Positions 8,197 through 16,023 of a stretch of DNA of 45,836 bases are shown in pieces; positions within the stretch are counted from its first letter, which is position 1, and every line of letters starts with the position of its first letter. The notes below the pieces were generated by a model. That model saw nothing but the letters and a program-made list of their open reading frames with translations, searched no databases and was not told where the DNA came from. Source of the DNA: CAVQBP01 sp964448105. Lineage in GTDB: Bacteria > Bacteroidota > Ignavibacteria > Ignavibacteriales > Ignavibacteriaceae. Both the position numbers and the translations under genes were made by a program. The stretch lies in contig CAYUVK010000032.1 in assembly GCA_964448105.1 (NCBI GenBank), positions 1 to 45,836 of the forward strand, given 5' to 3'.

Positions 8197-9729
8197 TTAT
8201 ATAAAAATCTTAAGCTGCGGCCACATTTGTTTGAGTGTGAATTTAGGCTTTTTACACAAGCATATATTTACATCATAAGCATACGGATGTTCAAAGTGTG
8301 CGATACGTTCAACACTATTAAAATATTTCTTTAGGTAGTGCATGTCATATCCCACAGCAAGGACTATTTCACCGGAGTAATTATGTGTTCCCCAGATCCA
8401 ATAATTATTTCGCGGGCATATTGAATTAGGCAATTTATATTTTGAACCAAAATGATCTATTGCGCCTGCTATCCCATACCATGAAGCGAGAATTGCACAT
8501 TTATTCTTTTCATATTGCGGTAATGTGTTGTAAGCGTTTCCTACTGTATCAACCAACTCTTTCCAGCCGAAACGATAAGCAAAATGAAGCGGCAGAAAAT
8601 CTCTCTCTTCTTTTTCCATTCTAATCATACTCCAAATACCAAGAGCCTTTGAATAAGTTATAAATTGGTTTACTGGAAGAATCGGAACCGCGAGAGGCAT
8701 AAGTACTGTACCTGATACAGCAAGCATTGTTACTATTGCCCATTTTAGCAATCCGGTACGGAACCTCTGTAAGAACCGCTCAACTGCAACTGTGCCGGAG
8801 CTTAACAAGAGAGGAAAAATGGGAACGACATAATAGAATTTCGAGTTTTGAAACAGGTAGACAAGAATAAATATAATTGCTGTCCAACCGAGGAACCGGT
8901 AACCTTTTGTCTCCTTGCTGTGAAAAAGGTACACTAATCCGCTCAACCACAAAGGGAATGTGAATGGATTTAAGCCGATAATTATTTGCGATAAGAATGT
9001 AAAAGGCGATAAACTGAGGTTCTTGTATTCGGTCGCATTGCGCATGAATTCAAGTGTAGGCCAGCCATTATTAATTTGCCACAGAATATGCGGCAAGAAC
9101 ATCAAAAGCCCAATTAAGCCGCTTATATAAATCCACTGTGATTTAAGGATACTCCATTTTTTTGTTATGATAAGAGACAGCAAAAGTGAAAATCCAAGTA
9201 CCAGAAATGTATATTTATTTAGGAGACCTATTCCCTGCAATACTCCCAGTATAATCCATTTCCCTGGCGAAGGCATACGAATTGTTTTTAAGAACACCAG
9301 TATAAAAAGCGTACATAACATTATATCGACCGGGTTCATAGAGAAGAAGCTGCTTAGAGCCGGGAAAGCCAATCCGAAACATATTGATAATGCTGCAAGT
9401 GCCTGTGAATATTTACCACCTCCGATTTCCTCAGCAACTTTCGCTGAAAGGAGAACTGTAACAGCACCAAAAAGCCCGGATAGAAATCGAAGACCAATTA
9501 TTGTTTCGCCGAACATAGTAATGCTTATTAATGTTAAAAAAGCAACAAGTGGAGGATGGTCGACATAACCGAAAGCCAGGTGCTTGCTACAAGCAAAATA
9601 ATAGAGCTCATCGCCGAAGAATCCATAATGCCCTGCTGTGACCAGTGTTACTATAAGAAAACAAAGAGCAGCAATATATGGAGTTGTAATTAATCCAGGG
9701 AAGTATCTCCTCATTCTTTTGTTATTCAT
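8197..9729 (-). CDS. GT39-type (PMT/ArnT-like) membrane glycosyltransferase
   Basis: The 510-residue protein has about ten or more hydrophobic segments. Its first periplasmic loop carries 'GFFGDELYYF', with the Asp-Glu pair at 40-41, and 'YVDHPP' at 55-60. This is the layout of the GT39/PMT superfamily, including ArnT-like and archaeal/bacterial dolichyl- or undecaprenyl-phosphate-sugar mannosyltransferases. These enzymes move a sugar from a polyprenyl phosphate donor to a protein or lipid on the outer face of the inner membrane. The C-terminal domain (about 350-510) is soluble and probably periplasmic. The acceptor is unknown and no lipid-A or O-antigen genes are adjacent. The start at 9729 has an AGGAAA site just upstream. 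Confidence 0.82.
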   Translation of the reverse strand: MNNKRMRRYFPGLITTPYIAALCFLIVTLVTAGHYGFFGDELYYFACSKHLAFGYVDHPPLVAFLTLISITMFGETIIGLRFLSGLFGAVTVLLSAKVAEEIGGGKYSQALAALSICFGLAFPALSSFFSMNPVDIMLCTLFILVFLKTIRMPSPGKWIILGVLQGIGLLNKYTFLVLGFSLLLSLIITKKWSILKSQWIYISGLIGLLMFLPHILWQINNGWPTLEFMRNATEYKNLSLSPFTFLSQIIIGLNPFTFPLWLSGLVYLFHSKETKGYRFLGWTAIIFILVYLFQNSKFYYVVPIFPLLLSSGTVAVERFLQRFRTGLLKWAIVTMLAVSGTVLMPLAVPILPVNQFITYSKALGIWSMIRMEKEERDFLPLHFAYRFGWKELVDTVGNAYNTLPQYEKNKCAILASWYGIAGAIDHFGSKYKLPNSICPRNNYWIWGTHNYSGEIVLAVGYDMHYLKKYFNSVERIAHFEHPYAYDVNICLCKKPKFTLKQMWPQLKIFI

Positions 9730-9810
9730 TTTCCTAATAAGTAATTATTAATTCTTAATTTCAAACAGCATTTTTAATTGAATAACGTGTTGATAACTGC
9801 TTAATTCATT

Positions 9811-10065
9811 TTATTTTACATACAAATTATCGGGATTGAATGCAATCCTTGCCCTCTTAAAAGAGCATACTTTAGCGTAATCAACAAAAGTTTTGTATGG
9901 TTTCCCTTTGCATTCGCCACTCAGAATATTTTGAGTACATATAATTAGTTCATCCAGAAAATCTTTATCCAAAGGCTCTCCATGACCTGGAAGAAGAGTT
10001 GTAAATTCATCCGATCGTTTTATTAAATTCTTAATAGTTTTAAGATATAGTTCAAAGCGTGACAA
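9811..10065 (-). pseudogene. C-terminal remnant of a metallo-beta-lactamase-fold hydrolase
   Basis: Only about 84 codons remain. They include 'LLPGHGEPLDKDF' (about residues 44-56), the late metal-ligand His motif of metallo-beta-lactamase-fold hydrolases, followed by the usual helical C-terminus. The N-terminal HxHxDH motif and the first two thirds of the fold are absent. The open frame begins directly after a stop codon (TAA at 10066-10068, minus strand), and its first possible start is a TTG without a Shine-Dalgarno site. Nothing in the 109 bases upstream restores the family. I read it as a gene fragment, not a functional small protein. Confidence 0.7.
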
Positions 10066-10174
10066 TTAGTAATAATGATAATATTAAAATATTACGTTTC
10101 ATATACTTCTCCGACATAAATATTAATTACCGATATTCGGAATACTATTAATTATTTTTATGGCTTTTAGTCAT

Positions 10175-10552
10175 TCAGCTAAGATTACTTCCAATAACAA
10201 TCAATAAAGAAGAACCACTGAAAATGAACGGACAAAGTTTAAACATTATGAAAGAATTCTTAAAGCCGGTAAAAAGTGAAACAACCGAAAGTATATTCAG
10301 CATACCGAATGATATCCAATATATTGAACTTAAAATTATGTTTGTGCTGTCTATATATGTAACAAATGCTACAAGAAAACCTATAAAGATGAGACTAATC
10401 CCTTCGATAATACATTCCATAGTAATGATATACCTATTATCTGGAGATATTTCTCCAAAACTACCTACCACATTTCTTGTCGGGAACAGATGTGCAGCTC
10501 CCCATCCGAATACTATAAATGAACCAATATATATTAAAATATCGCCGGCCAT
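10175..10552 (-). CDS. Small four-helix membrane protein, unknown function
   Basis: The protein has about 125 residues and four hydrophobic segments ('GDILIYIGSFIVFGWGAAHL', then 'IIEGISLIFIGFLVAFV', 'ILSSIYWISFGMLNILSVVS', and the C-terminal segment). A longer frame opens at 10585, but a GGAGG site lies 7 bases before the ATG at 10552, so I chose that start. Between helices 1 and 2 is a short loop, 'FPTRNVVGSFGEISPDNR'. I do not recognise a family with a known role. A copy of the conserved promoter-like element lies at 10677-10708, about 125 bases upstream. Confidence 0.65.
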   Translation of the reverse strand: MAGDILIYIGSFIVFGWGAAHLFPTRNVVGSFGEISPDNRYIITMECIIEGISLIFIGFLVAFVTYIDSTNIILSSIYWISFGMLNILSVVSLFTGFKNSFIMFKLCPFIFSGSSLLIVIGSNLS

Positions 10553-10639
10553 TTTTGCTCCTCCATTCCATTTTATATACATCATCGATTTATTAAATCC
10601 ATAAGTTTTCTAAAATTAATATATCGTCTTATAAATTTA

Positions 10640-10708
10640 TAATAGGTAAGTGTCCAATTTTTTTATTCCCTCAAATGGAAAGTAGAGAAAAAAAATTATA
10701 TTCTCAAA
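10640..10708 (-). promoter_or_regulatory. Conserved promoter-like element, copy 2, with leader motif
   Basis: Minus strand: TTTG (10705-10708), a 20-base spacer, then TACTTTCC (10677-10684), which fits TTTG/TAnnTTTG. Downstream at 10640-10655 is GGACACTTACCTATTA, close to the leader segment of copy 5 (GGGCGCTTACCTATAA). It lies upstream of the small membrane protein gene. Confidence 0.5.
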
Positions 10709-10783
10709 TAATTTTTGAATCTGCAGTGTATGGAAAATTCTAATGTGAGAGTAATGGGAATTGAGAAATAATGACAGAAACTT

Positions 10784-11122
10784 TTAATCTATATATACTT
10801 GATTTTTCCAATACCACCATTTCAACTTTCTTTTTTCATGTTTAGTCTCCGTGGCATAATAAACTGCACAACGGAATGTATATAAAACACAAATATCATT
10901 TTTTACACCACTAAACTGATTAAGCTGTTCATAAAGTTTTACAGGGCTGTGTCCGGCAAGATCTTTAATATTCCTAATGCCGATATTCCAAAGGTTACCG
11001 GCAATAGATTTGCCGACGCCCGGCACAGTTTGTAATTCTTTTACTGCATTCTCTTTTTTTATCATTGCTGTACTATTTAGATTCAAATTACTATTCCAAT
11101 CCATATATTTGTCTTGGTGCAA
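10784..11122 (-). CDS. Cdd1-type helix-hairpin-helix protein
   Basis: The protein carries a helix-hairpin-helix segment, 'LQTVPGVGKSIAGNLWNIGI' (about residues 30-49), followed by 'DLAGHSPVKLYEQL', 'DICVLYTFRCAVYYA' and a C-terminal 'KWWYWKN'. This order matches the small Cdd1 ('pathogenicity locus') family, whose members are thought to bind DNA but have no settled function. The longest frame starts at 11122 and overlaps the radical SAM gene by 32 bases. In-frame ATGs at 11104 and 11065 are alternatives; the last starts just past the upstream stop and keeps the whole recognised domain. No start has a strong Shine-Dalgarno site. It is probably translated from the same transcript as the radical SAM gene. 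Confidence 0.75.
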   Translation of the reverse strand: MHQDKYMDWNSNLNLNSTAMIKKENAVKELQTVPGVGKSIAGNLWNIGIRNIKDLAGHSPVKLYEQLNQFSGVKNDICVLYTFRCAVYYATETKHEKRKLKWWYWKNQVYID

Positions 11123-11993
11123 GATATTGTGGAAACTTATCTATTAAAGCTAATCGAAGGAGGTAACAGAAATGACATTCATCTACATACTCACTTTCAT
11201 GATCTATTTTGTATTCTTCAGCTAAACCGGCAGGTCCGCCATTGATCAAAGGTCCACAAATTGGATGAGATTTGGCACTATAATTTTTAATTAAATCTGA
11301 TAAAGATGTTTCCCATATATTTCCCATAGACAACCCCTGACAAAGATGGACATTCCCGTAAGGATCGATGTGTACCCTATCCGGTTCTTTTAGATCTTCA
11401 TACGGACATTCTACAAATTCTTTCCACGATCTTCGCGGAAGACCTTCGATTAACTTTTCAACTGCTCTTCCTTTAAACATAGCACCACCGCCAATAACCG
11501 GTGCACCTTTATCATAGTCTTTCCCTTTCCCTTCTTTAACAACAGGTTTTTCAATACAAATGGAACTAACCGGTATATGTAATTTTCCTGCAGCAGTTAA
11601 TGCTATTTGTGCTGGATTATCATTACCTTCATCAGAGTGAAAAGAATCATCACTTATATTAAGATCGGATATTCCCAATTCATAAAGAGGTTTAAGCCAG
11701 AGTATTGCATCTTCTTCAGAGTTTGCAAAATACGCATTGGTTACGACTCCTACTTTAAATCCTAACTCCGATGCAAGCTTAATCCCTTCAATCATCAACG
11801 GGTAAAACAGGAATGGCTCACCTCCTTCATAATAAATCCATTCTATTGTTCCGATCTTGATAATCTCATCGAAGGCTTTCTTCAAGTTATTTAATGTGAA
11901 AGTTCCCTTTGCATTCGGGCTGCCATATACAAAACAATGGTCGCATTCCAAAGTGCATCTATAACTTAAAAGAAAGTGTATTCCCGTTAACAT
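11091..11993 (-). CDS. Radical SAM protein with C-terminal SPASM-like Cys cluster
   Basis: The protein has about 300 residues from the ATG at 11993. The frame stays open to 12155, but that extension is hydrophobic nonsense containing the promoter-like element at 12044-12075, so I exclude it. The [4Fe-4S]-binding CxxxCxxC motif is 'CTLECDHC' at about residues 13-20, and 'YYEGGEPFL' gives the usual S-adenosylmethionine-binding GGE. The C-terminal third has 'CPYEDL', 'GNVHLCQGL' and 'ECHFCYLL', Cys pairs suited to an auxiliary cluster of SPASM/Twitch type. Such proteins often modify peptides or act as anaerobic maturases. No precursor peptide is evident nearby, so the substrate is open. The stop overlaps the Cdd1-type gene. 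Confidence 0.82.
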   Translation of the reverse strand: MLTGIHFLLSYRCTLECDHCFVYGSPNAKGTFTLNNLKKAFDEIIKIGTIEWIYYEGGEPFLFYPLMIEGIKLASELGFKVGVVTNAYFANSEEDAILWLKPLYELGISDLNISDDSFHSDEGNDNPAQIALTAAGKLHIPVSSICIEKPVVKEGKGKDYDKGAPVIGGGAMFKGRAVEKLIEGLPRRSWKEFVECPYEDLKEPDRVHIDPYGNVHLCQGLSMGNIWETSLSDLIKNYSAKSHPICGPLINGGPAGLAEEYKIDHESEYVDECHFCYLLRLALIDKFPQYLAPRQIYGLE

Positions 11994-12043
11994 TTTATTT
12001 ATCAATATTATAAATAAAAATTTTGTTATTTTTTCCTTGAGAC

Positions 12044-12075
12044 GTAACTTAGAAAATAAAATATATAATCCCAAA
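12044..12075 (-). promoter_or_regulatory. Conserved promoter-like element, copy 3
   Basis: Minus strand: TTTG (12072-12075), a 20-base spacer containing GATTATATATTTTATT, then TAAGTTAC (12044-12051). It lies 51 bases upstream of the radical SAM start at 11993, a normal promoter distance. The leader motif of copies 1, 2 and 5 is not visible here. Confidence 0.5.
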
Positions 12076-12185
12076 CATCTTTTATATGTTCTACAGTTCT
12101 TAAATTGAAAATATTTGGTTATAAAATAAAGAAGGCAAAAAATCAGACAAATCATTCTGTATGTGTAATATAATTAGTCAATCAT

Positions 12186-12578
12186 TTAAGGATATGATCT
12201 TAAAAGTTGCCATAACAAAGACACCGCTAAAGCAAGCAGAACCGGTGCTGTAGCTGCTCCCGGGACATATCCTCCATTGTATAAAGCCCATGCAGGATGA
12301 CCTATTCCATTAATTATTTCGATAATTATCCAAAACCAGATCACACTTCTTGCATAAAAATAATTTTTCCGAACAGGGATATACCAGCACCACAATCCAA
12401 AGATAAAAAGACTAATATTGATTACTAAAAAGCCTGTTTCGAGATTTCCTGAAACAAGACCGCTTAGAAATTTTGCCGGTATGAAAACTTCCCAAAGCTT
12501 TCCAATGTATTCCTCAATAGAATGCAAACCTTGAACTAAGACAAGCATTAAAAAAGATATTCTAATCTGTTTATGCAT
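12186..12578 (-). CDS. HXXEE-domain membrane protein
   Basis: This 130-residue protein has four hydrophobic segments. The first helix holds 'GLHSIEEY' (about residues 17-24), the His-x-x-Glu-Glu signature that names the HXXEE family. 'NGIGHPAWAL' and 'GYVPGAATAPVLL' in the second half are the other family hallmarks. The polar His, Glu and Asn residues inside membrane segments suggest an enzyme or a metal site, but no function has been established for the family to my knowledge. It is followed, in the reading direction, by the radical SAM gene after a 192-base gap containing a promoter-like element, so the two are likely separate transcripts. Confidence 0.75.
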   Translation of the reverse strand: MHKQIRISFLMLVLVQGLHSIEEYIGKLWEVFIPAKFLSGLVSGNLETGFLVINISLFIFGLWCWYIPVRKNYFYARSVIWFWIIIEIINGIGHPAWALYNGGYVPGAATAPVLLALAVSLLWQLLRSYP

Positions 12579-12642
12579 TGGTTATAAAAATAAACGGAGT
12601 AAAATTTTATTAGTAAGTTTTTATTCAGAGACAACTTACTTT

Positions 12643-13092
12643 TTAATTATTTGAACTACTCCAAATAAACTCTCTATGCAATTGAGATTTGGGAATGTTG
12701 TCTGATTCAATTATTCTATCTTTAACCTTTTGAATACCTTCAATATCTATGTATAGTTTAATTATATCAGTTAAATCATTCTTTATATAATCTGTTAATG
12801 GAATTTTAATTAGGGGAGTATCGATCAAAGTTGTATCTTTAATTAATATATTTGTTTGACTGACCTTCTCCTTAGCATTTGATATTCCTTCAAAGGTAAT
12901 TGATAAATTATGCATTTTATACGCTATTAAAGTATCTTTAATTTCAGGGACAATGTGTATATAAACTGTATCGCTAGGCTGTACATAATTTCTTACTTCC
13001 CGGTTTGAATTAAATATCATCCTAACTTCATCATTATCTTGAAATGTTAAAGCTAAACAGAACCAGATTAATGCTGCAATTAATTTATACAT
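12643..13092 (-). CDS. Hypothetical secreted protein, 149 aa
   Basis: I do not recognise this protein. It starts with a short signal peptide ('MYKLIAALIWFCLALTFQ'), so it should be exported. There is no lipobox Cys at the junction; the only Cys is inside the hydrophobic core. The rest is rich in beta-forming and acidic residues without repeats. Its ATG at 13092 lies 4 bases past the stop of the broken gene upstream, so the two were probably one operon. Whether it still gets transcribed depends on the promoter-like element at 13643-13673. Confidence 0.55.
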   Translation of the reverse strand: MYKLIAALIWFCLALTFQDNDEVRMIFNSNREVRNYVQPSDTVYIHIVPEIKDTLIAYKMHNLSITFEGISNAKEKVSQTNILIKDTTLIDTPLIKIPLTDYIKNDLTDIIKLYIDIEGIQKVKDRIIESDNIPKSQLHREFIWSSSNN

Positions 13093-13096
13093 AAAT

Positions 13097-13540
13097 TTAT
13101 TTGTTCCTTTTAAGTTCTTCTAGTTGTAAGCCCCATGTATTCTGAAGTGAATTTCTACAGGCATAACCAAGCATTAAGCAACTTTTTTGAACATCTCTTA
13201 ATTTAATTGACGGAATTTTAGTCATAAATTTATCTTTAATAATCTTAAAATCAATCATTGCTTTTTCAACAGTAGTGTCTTCAAATAAAATCATTTTACC
13301 TTAATAATATTCGTCAAATTTTCTTGAATTTTCTTTAGAAGTACTAGTTACAACTGAATCATAAGGAGTTGTTGCGATTTTTGATGAAAGATTAATCACC
13401 TCTTTATATAATTCAAGCTGTGACTCGTAAATTTTTTGTCTGTATTGACGTTCCTGTTGTACAAAAAATTGATAAATCCCATATGCAAATCCCAAAACAG
13501 CAACCAAAGCTGTTATTTTTTTAACCAGACTTTCTAAGTT
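13097..13540 (-). pseudogene. Membrane-anchored hypothetical gene broken by in-frame stops
   Basis: Two open stretches lie in the same frame and are separated by a single TAA (13301-13303). The first ends '...SRKFDEYY' and the next continues 'GKMILFEDTTVEKAMIDF'. Read through, they give one protein: an N-terminal membrane helix ('ALVAVLGFAYGIYQFF'), a coiled coil ('QERQYRQKIYESQLELYKEV') and a C-terminal '(Y)YGxM..ED..VE.AM' segment, a layout I have seen in other hypothetical membrane-anchored proteins. The frame stays open upstream to a TAG at 13541-13543 and again reads plausibly beyond it for 17 codons to a TAA at 13595-13597. There is no good ATG. Two or three in-frame stops argue for real decay more than for a single sequencing error. 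Confidence 0.65.
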
Positions 13541-13642
13541 CTAAAAAGATGATTTTTGTTTATCCAATTCTTTCTTAAAGTTTTCTTTAGATTGTTATAA
13601 GAATTACCAAAATTTTGATTGCCGGAAATTTTGAAAGTTACA

Positions 13643-13673
13643 ATAAATTAGAGAATAAAAAAATAATCTCAAA
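13643..13673 (-). promoter_or_regulatory. Conserved promoter-like element, copy 4
   Basis: Minus strand: TTTG (13670-13673), a 19-base spacer containing AGATTATTTTTTTATT, then TAATTTAT (13643-13650). It lies just upstream of the broken gene and, through it, of the secreted protein gene starting at 13092. Confidence 0.5.
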
Positions 13674-13726
13674 CTATCTTTGGACGGTGATCCAATCATT
13701 TAAACTGCAGGATAATAATCTTAGGT

Positions 13727-13757
13727 AATAAAAAGAACCGTAGAAAAACAGTTCTTT
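13727..13757 (-). terminator. Rho-independent terminator of the outer-membrane barrel gene
   Basis: On the minus strand, AAAGAAC (13757-13751) and GTTCTTT (13738-13732) form a 7-base stem with a 12-base loop, followed by TTATTA. It begins 35 bases past the stop codon at 13792. Confidence 0.6.
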
Positions 13758-13791
13758 ACTAAATTTTGTTTTAAGAAATAAGCATGAATAA

Positions 13792-14460
13792 TTAAAAATA
13801 ATAATTAAAGCCCATCATCGCTTTAACAACAAACTTAGGCTGATTGATTGCATTATCGGCATCTTGATATGTATAGTTTCTTCTCCCGTTAATTATCTCA
13901 CCATCAGGTCCGTAAGAAGTATCATGTCCTTCAATTATACTTAAAAAATAATAATCAAGGCCTGTAGTTAAAACAAGATCCAGTCTTCTTGTTAATGAAA
14001 AATTACTTTGTACTCCAGCACCTAATCCCCATTGATTACTGGAAATATCAAAAAATTCATTTCCGTCAATAAATCTAAAATTCGCTGTAAATTGTGAATA
14101 CCTTGGTCCTATATATAAATAGGATCTATACAGTGATAAGATTCTCATTTGATATAGAAAATCCATCCTAAAGTCCCAAATGTATCCATCTTTTTCGGGA
14201 ACACCGTTAGTAGCATCATTAATAAAAATTGATCTTGCTTCAGCAGGATTTCCCGGGTTTACACTTGTATATTCGATCCCGAATCTAAGCGAAAATGGAA
14301 AGTCTTGTGCAAAATGTGAAATACTTAGGTTTCCCTGCACACCGAAACCATTGTTGTATCCTAAATCAAGACCCCCAGATAAATAAGGATTGGTTGTTTG
14401 TGCAAAAACGCTTAATTGAAGTATAAAGAATATTAATCCAAATAGAAAATTTCTTATCAT
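13792..14460 (-). CDS. Small outer-membrane beta-barrel protein
   Basis: The protein has about 222 residues. An AAAGGAG site lies 6 bases before the ATG at 14460, so I prefer that start over the frame opening at 14496. The N-terminus is a signal peptide ('MIRNFLFGLIFFILQLSVFAQ'). The mature part alternates polar and hydrophobic residues in strand-length stretches ('LSLRFGIEYTS'-like), with Gly-Leu turns, and ends in aromatic '...MMGFNYYF'. A terminal Phe is the usual signal for the BAM assembly machine. It is probably an OmpX/OmpA-barrel type protein of the outer membrane; the ligand is unknown. It follows the Bor-like lipoprotein gene on the same strand. Phage lambda likewise carries an outer-membrane protein (Lom) besides Bor, but I cannot show that this is a homologue. 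Confidence 0.72.
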   Translation of the reverse strand: MIRNFLFGLIFFILQLSVFAQTTNPYLSGGLDLGYNNGFGVQGNLSISHFAQDFPFSLRFGIEYTSVNPGNPAEARSIFINDATNGVPEKDGYIWDFRMDFLYQMRILSLYRSYLYIGPRYSQFTANFRFIDGNEFFDISSNQWGLGAGVQSNFSLTRRLDLVLTTGLDYYFLSIIEGHDTSYGPDGEIINGRRNYTYQDADNAINQPKFVVKAMMGFNYYF

Positions 14461-14818
14461 ATAAGCTCCTTTGTCTATTTCAAAAAAATAAAACAACTTA
14501 AATTTGCTGAAAACCTAAAAAATGAAGAACCAAAAGAATGAAGAATTCTCGGAATAAGATATATAGTTTTTTTTCTTTCTGAATTAACAAGGAGTACACA
14601 AACAATGCCATTAAAATTTAACTATAAAATCAACATTTTTTAAAAAAGAAATCCATTTTTTACGTTAATGTACTGAAAATATTTTGTGCTGGGGAGAATT
14701 TTTTTGCATCAGAATACGTGTAAAAATTGGGTTTTAGTAAAAATTATTATTTCAATTTTAAGATCCATCCATTATATTCCATGCCCTGTTGATCTAAAAC
14801 AAGCAAAAACAAAACTTT
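14461..14818. other. Intergenic region, 358 bases
   Basis: AT-rich DNA between the barrel gene and the Bor-like gene. It holds the Shine-Dalgarno site and presumably the promoter of the barrel gene. On the plus strand, AAGGAG at 14589-14594 precedes an ATG at 14604 that opens only 12 codons. I see no larger gene, strong hairpin or copy of the conserved promoter element. Confidence 0.5.
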
Positions 14819-15184
14819 TTATTTTATAACATCACTATCAATTGTTAAGGTAAATGGATTATAGATGCCAACAGTAATAGCATTTAACAATCCATTAACA
14901 AATGTCATCTGATAATTTATTTTGACATTTATTGCATTACTACCACCAGCTGTTTTTACTTCATCGGAAAGAGCTTTCGCTACTTCAGGATCACTTGCTG
15001 TAACTAATCCAAAAATGAAGTGATGCACTGTCATTGTAGTGAAAAGTGTTTAATAATATTCCCGCTAGGATTATTAGATCGACAGGGTTTGTTCAGCTGG
15101 CGTGCCAACTGCATTCAGTGTATAGCAGCCGGAGACAGTTAAAACAAAGATAACAAGGAATGAAAAAAGAAGTATGGATTTCAT
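14819..15184 (-). pseudogene. bor: Lambda Bor-like lipoprotein gene with two compensating frameshifts
   Basis: An ATG at 15184, with AAGAAGGAG upstream, opens a lipoprotein signal peptide 'MKSILLFSFLVIFVLTVSGC' (lipobox Cys at 20). The frame continues to 'AEQTLSI' and meets TAA (codon 37). In the next frame the sequence reads 'SNNPSGNIIKHFSLQ'. From codon 51 the first frame resumes with 'TVHHFIFGLV' and later 'MTFVNGLLNAITVGIYNPF'. That last segment closely resembles the C-terminal part of phage lambda Bor ('TFVNGLLGFITLGIYTP'), an outer-membrane lipoprotein. The whole interval is exactly 122 codons, so the two shifts cancel. Either the gene has decayed or the assembly has two indel errors about 45 bases apart. 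In lambda, bor follows the lysis genes, as it does here. Confidence 0.72.
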
Positions 15185-15291
15185 ACGGACTCCTTCTTAA
15201 ATTTAAGTTTGACGAACATATTATTTATAGAACACAGAATTTCAATTTACTTTTCACTTTAACATTTGAAAAGGTGTAGATATTTATATTC

Positions 15292-16023
15292 TTACTTTTT
15301 TATCAAAACTCCCGCGGCTACCCCTAATGCACCAGCAGTAATTATTGATGTAACTGAAGGCCATTCTATTTTGGGTGGATTTTTTAACGTGCTTATATAT
15401 TCTTTCATCAACTCATCATAACGCTTAAGACCATAATCCAGTCCATCCTTATATGCTGCGGCTTTTTGTTCCTTCAAATTAATAATTGAATCCTTTAAAG
15501 TTAAAAAATCTCTTTGAACGGATACGATTCCGCCTAAAGCATCAATCTGTTGCTTAAAATTTTCAACTTCTTTATGGTCTGAAATAAAAGTTGCGACAAA
15601 TTGTATAGGTACTTGAAATGTCCTAATCAGAAAACCGGTTTCCGGATGCGGTACTCTTGCAACACCCAGCGGCGCTGTTTTTAATTCAGGGAATGCATCA
15701 CGCATCTCATCAACAAGCTCGTCCGGTTGAAAAAGTTGTGCAACTTTTGCCTGGTATTCTTTGTTTTCGGCTTTAAGTTCAGAGACCTGATTCTCCAAAC
15801 CTGATATTTGATTCTTATAAACATCTTCTTTCGCCCTTAAACCGGTAATAACCGCTTCAATACTATCCCCTTTTTGAATTACCAATTGATATTTGTTTTT
15901 ATAATCTTTAAGATCATTTTGAGCCTTTTCAATTTTTTCTTTTGAATTTCCCCAGAAAATAAAATTATATATAATACTGGCAATAAGCAGCACCGCCAAT
16001 ATTCCAATAATCCATTTAAGCAT
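15292..16023 (-). CDS. Spanin-like inner-membrane coiled-coil protein
   Basis: The protein has about 243 residues. GGAGG lies 6 bases before the second ATG (16023), which suits better than the ATG at 16026. It has an N-terminal membrane anchor (about residues 5-25, 'IIGILAVLLIASIIYNFIFW'), then a long predicted coiled coil (about 28-105, with 'KAQNDLKDYKNKY' and 'ISGLENQVSELKAENKEYQ'), a more globular middle part and a second Lys/Glu-rich helix. The gene overlaps the amidase gene by 8 bases. N-terminal anchor, periplasmic coiled coil and position after an endolysin are marks of phage i-spanins (Rz). One oddity is a C-terminal hydrophobic Gly/Ala stretch ('IITAGALGVAAGVLI'), which Rz lacks. 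The spanin role is inferred from context and layout only. Confidence 0.55.
   Translation of the reverse strand: MLKWIIGILAVLLIASIIYNFIFWGNSKEKIEKAQNDLKDYKNKYQLVIQKGDSIEAVITGLRAKEDVYKNQISGLENQVSELKAENKEYQAKVAQLFQPDELVDEMRDAFPELKTAPLGVARVPHPETGFLIRTFQVPIQFVATFISDHKEVENFKQQIDALGGIVSVQRDFLTLKDSIINLKEQKAAAYKDGLDYGLKRYDELMKEYISTLKNPPKIEWPSVTSIITAGALGVAAGVLIKK

Noticed and set aside
11994..12155. N-terminal extension of the radical SAM protein to 12155
   Set aside because: The extension contains the conserved promoter-like element and no homologous sequence; the Met at 11993 precedes the CxxxCxxC domain at the normal distance.
14604..14642. Twelve-codon plus-strand frame behind a good Shine-Dalgarno site
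   Set aside because: Too short, with no recognisable peptide; such combinations arise by chance in AT-rich DNA.
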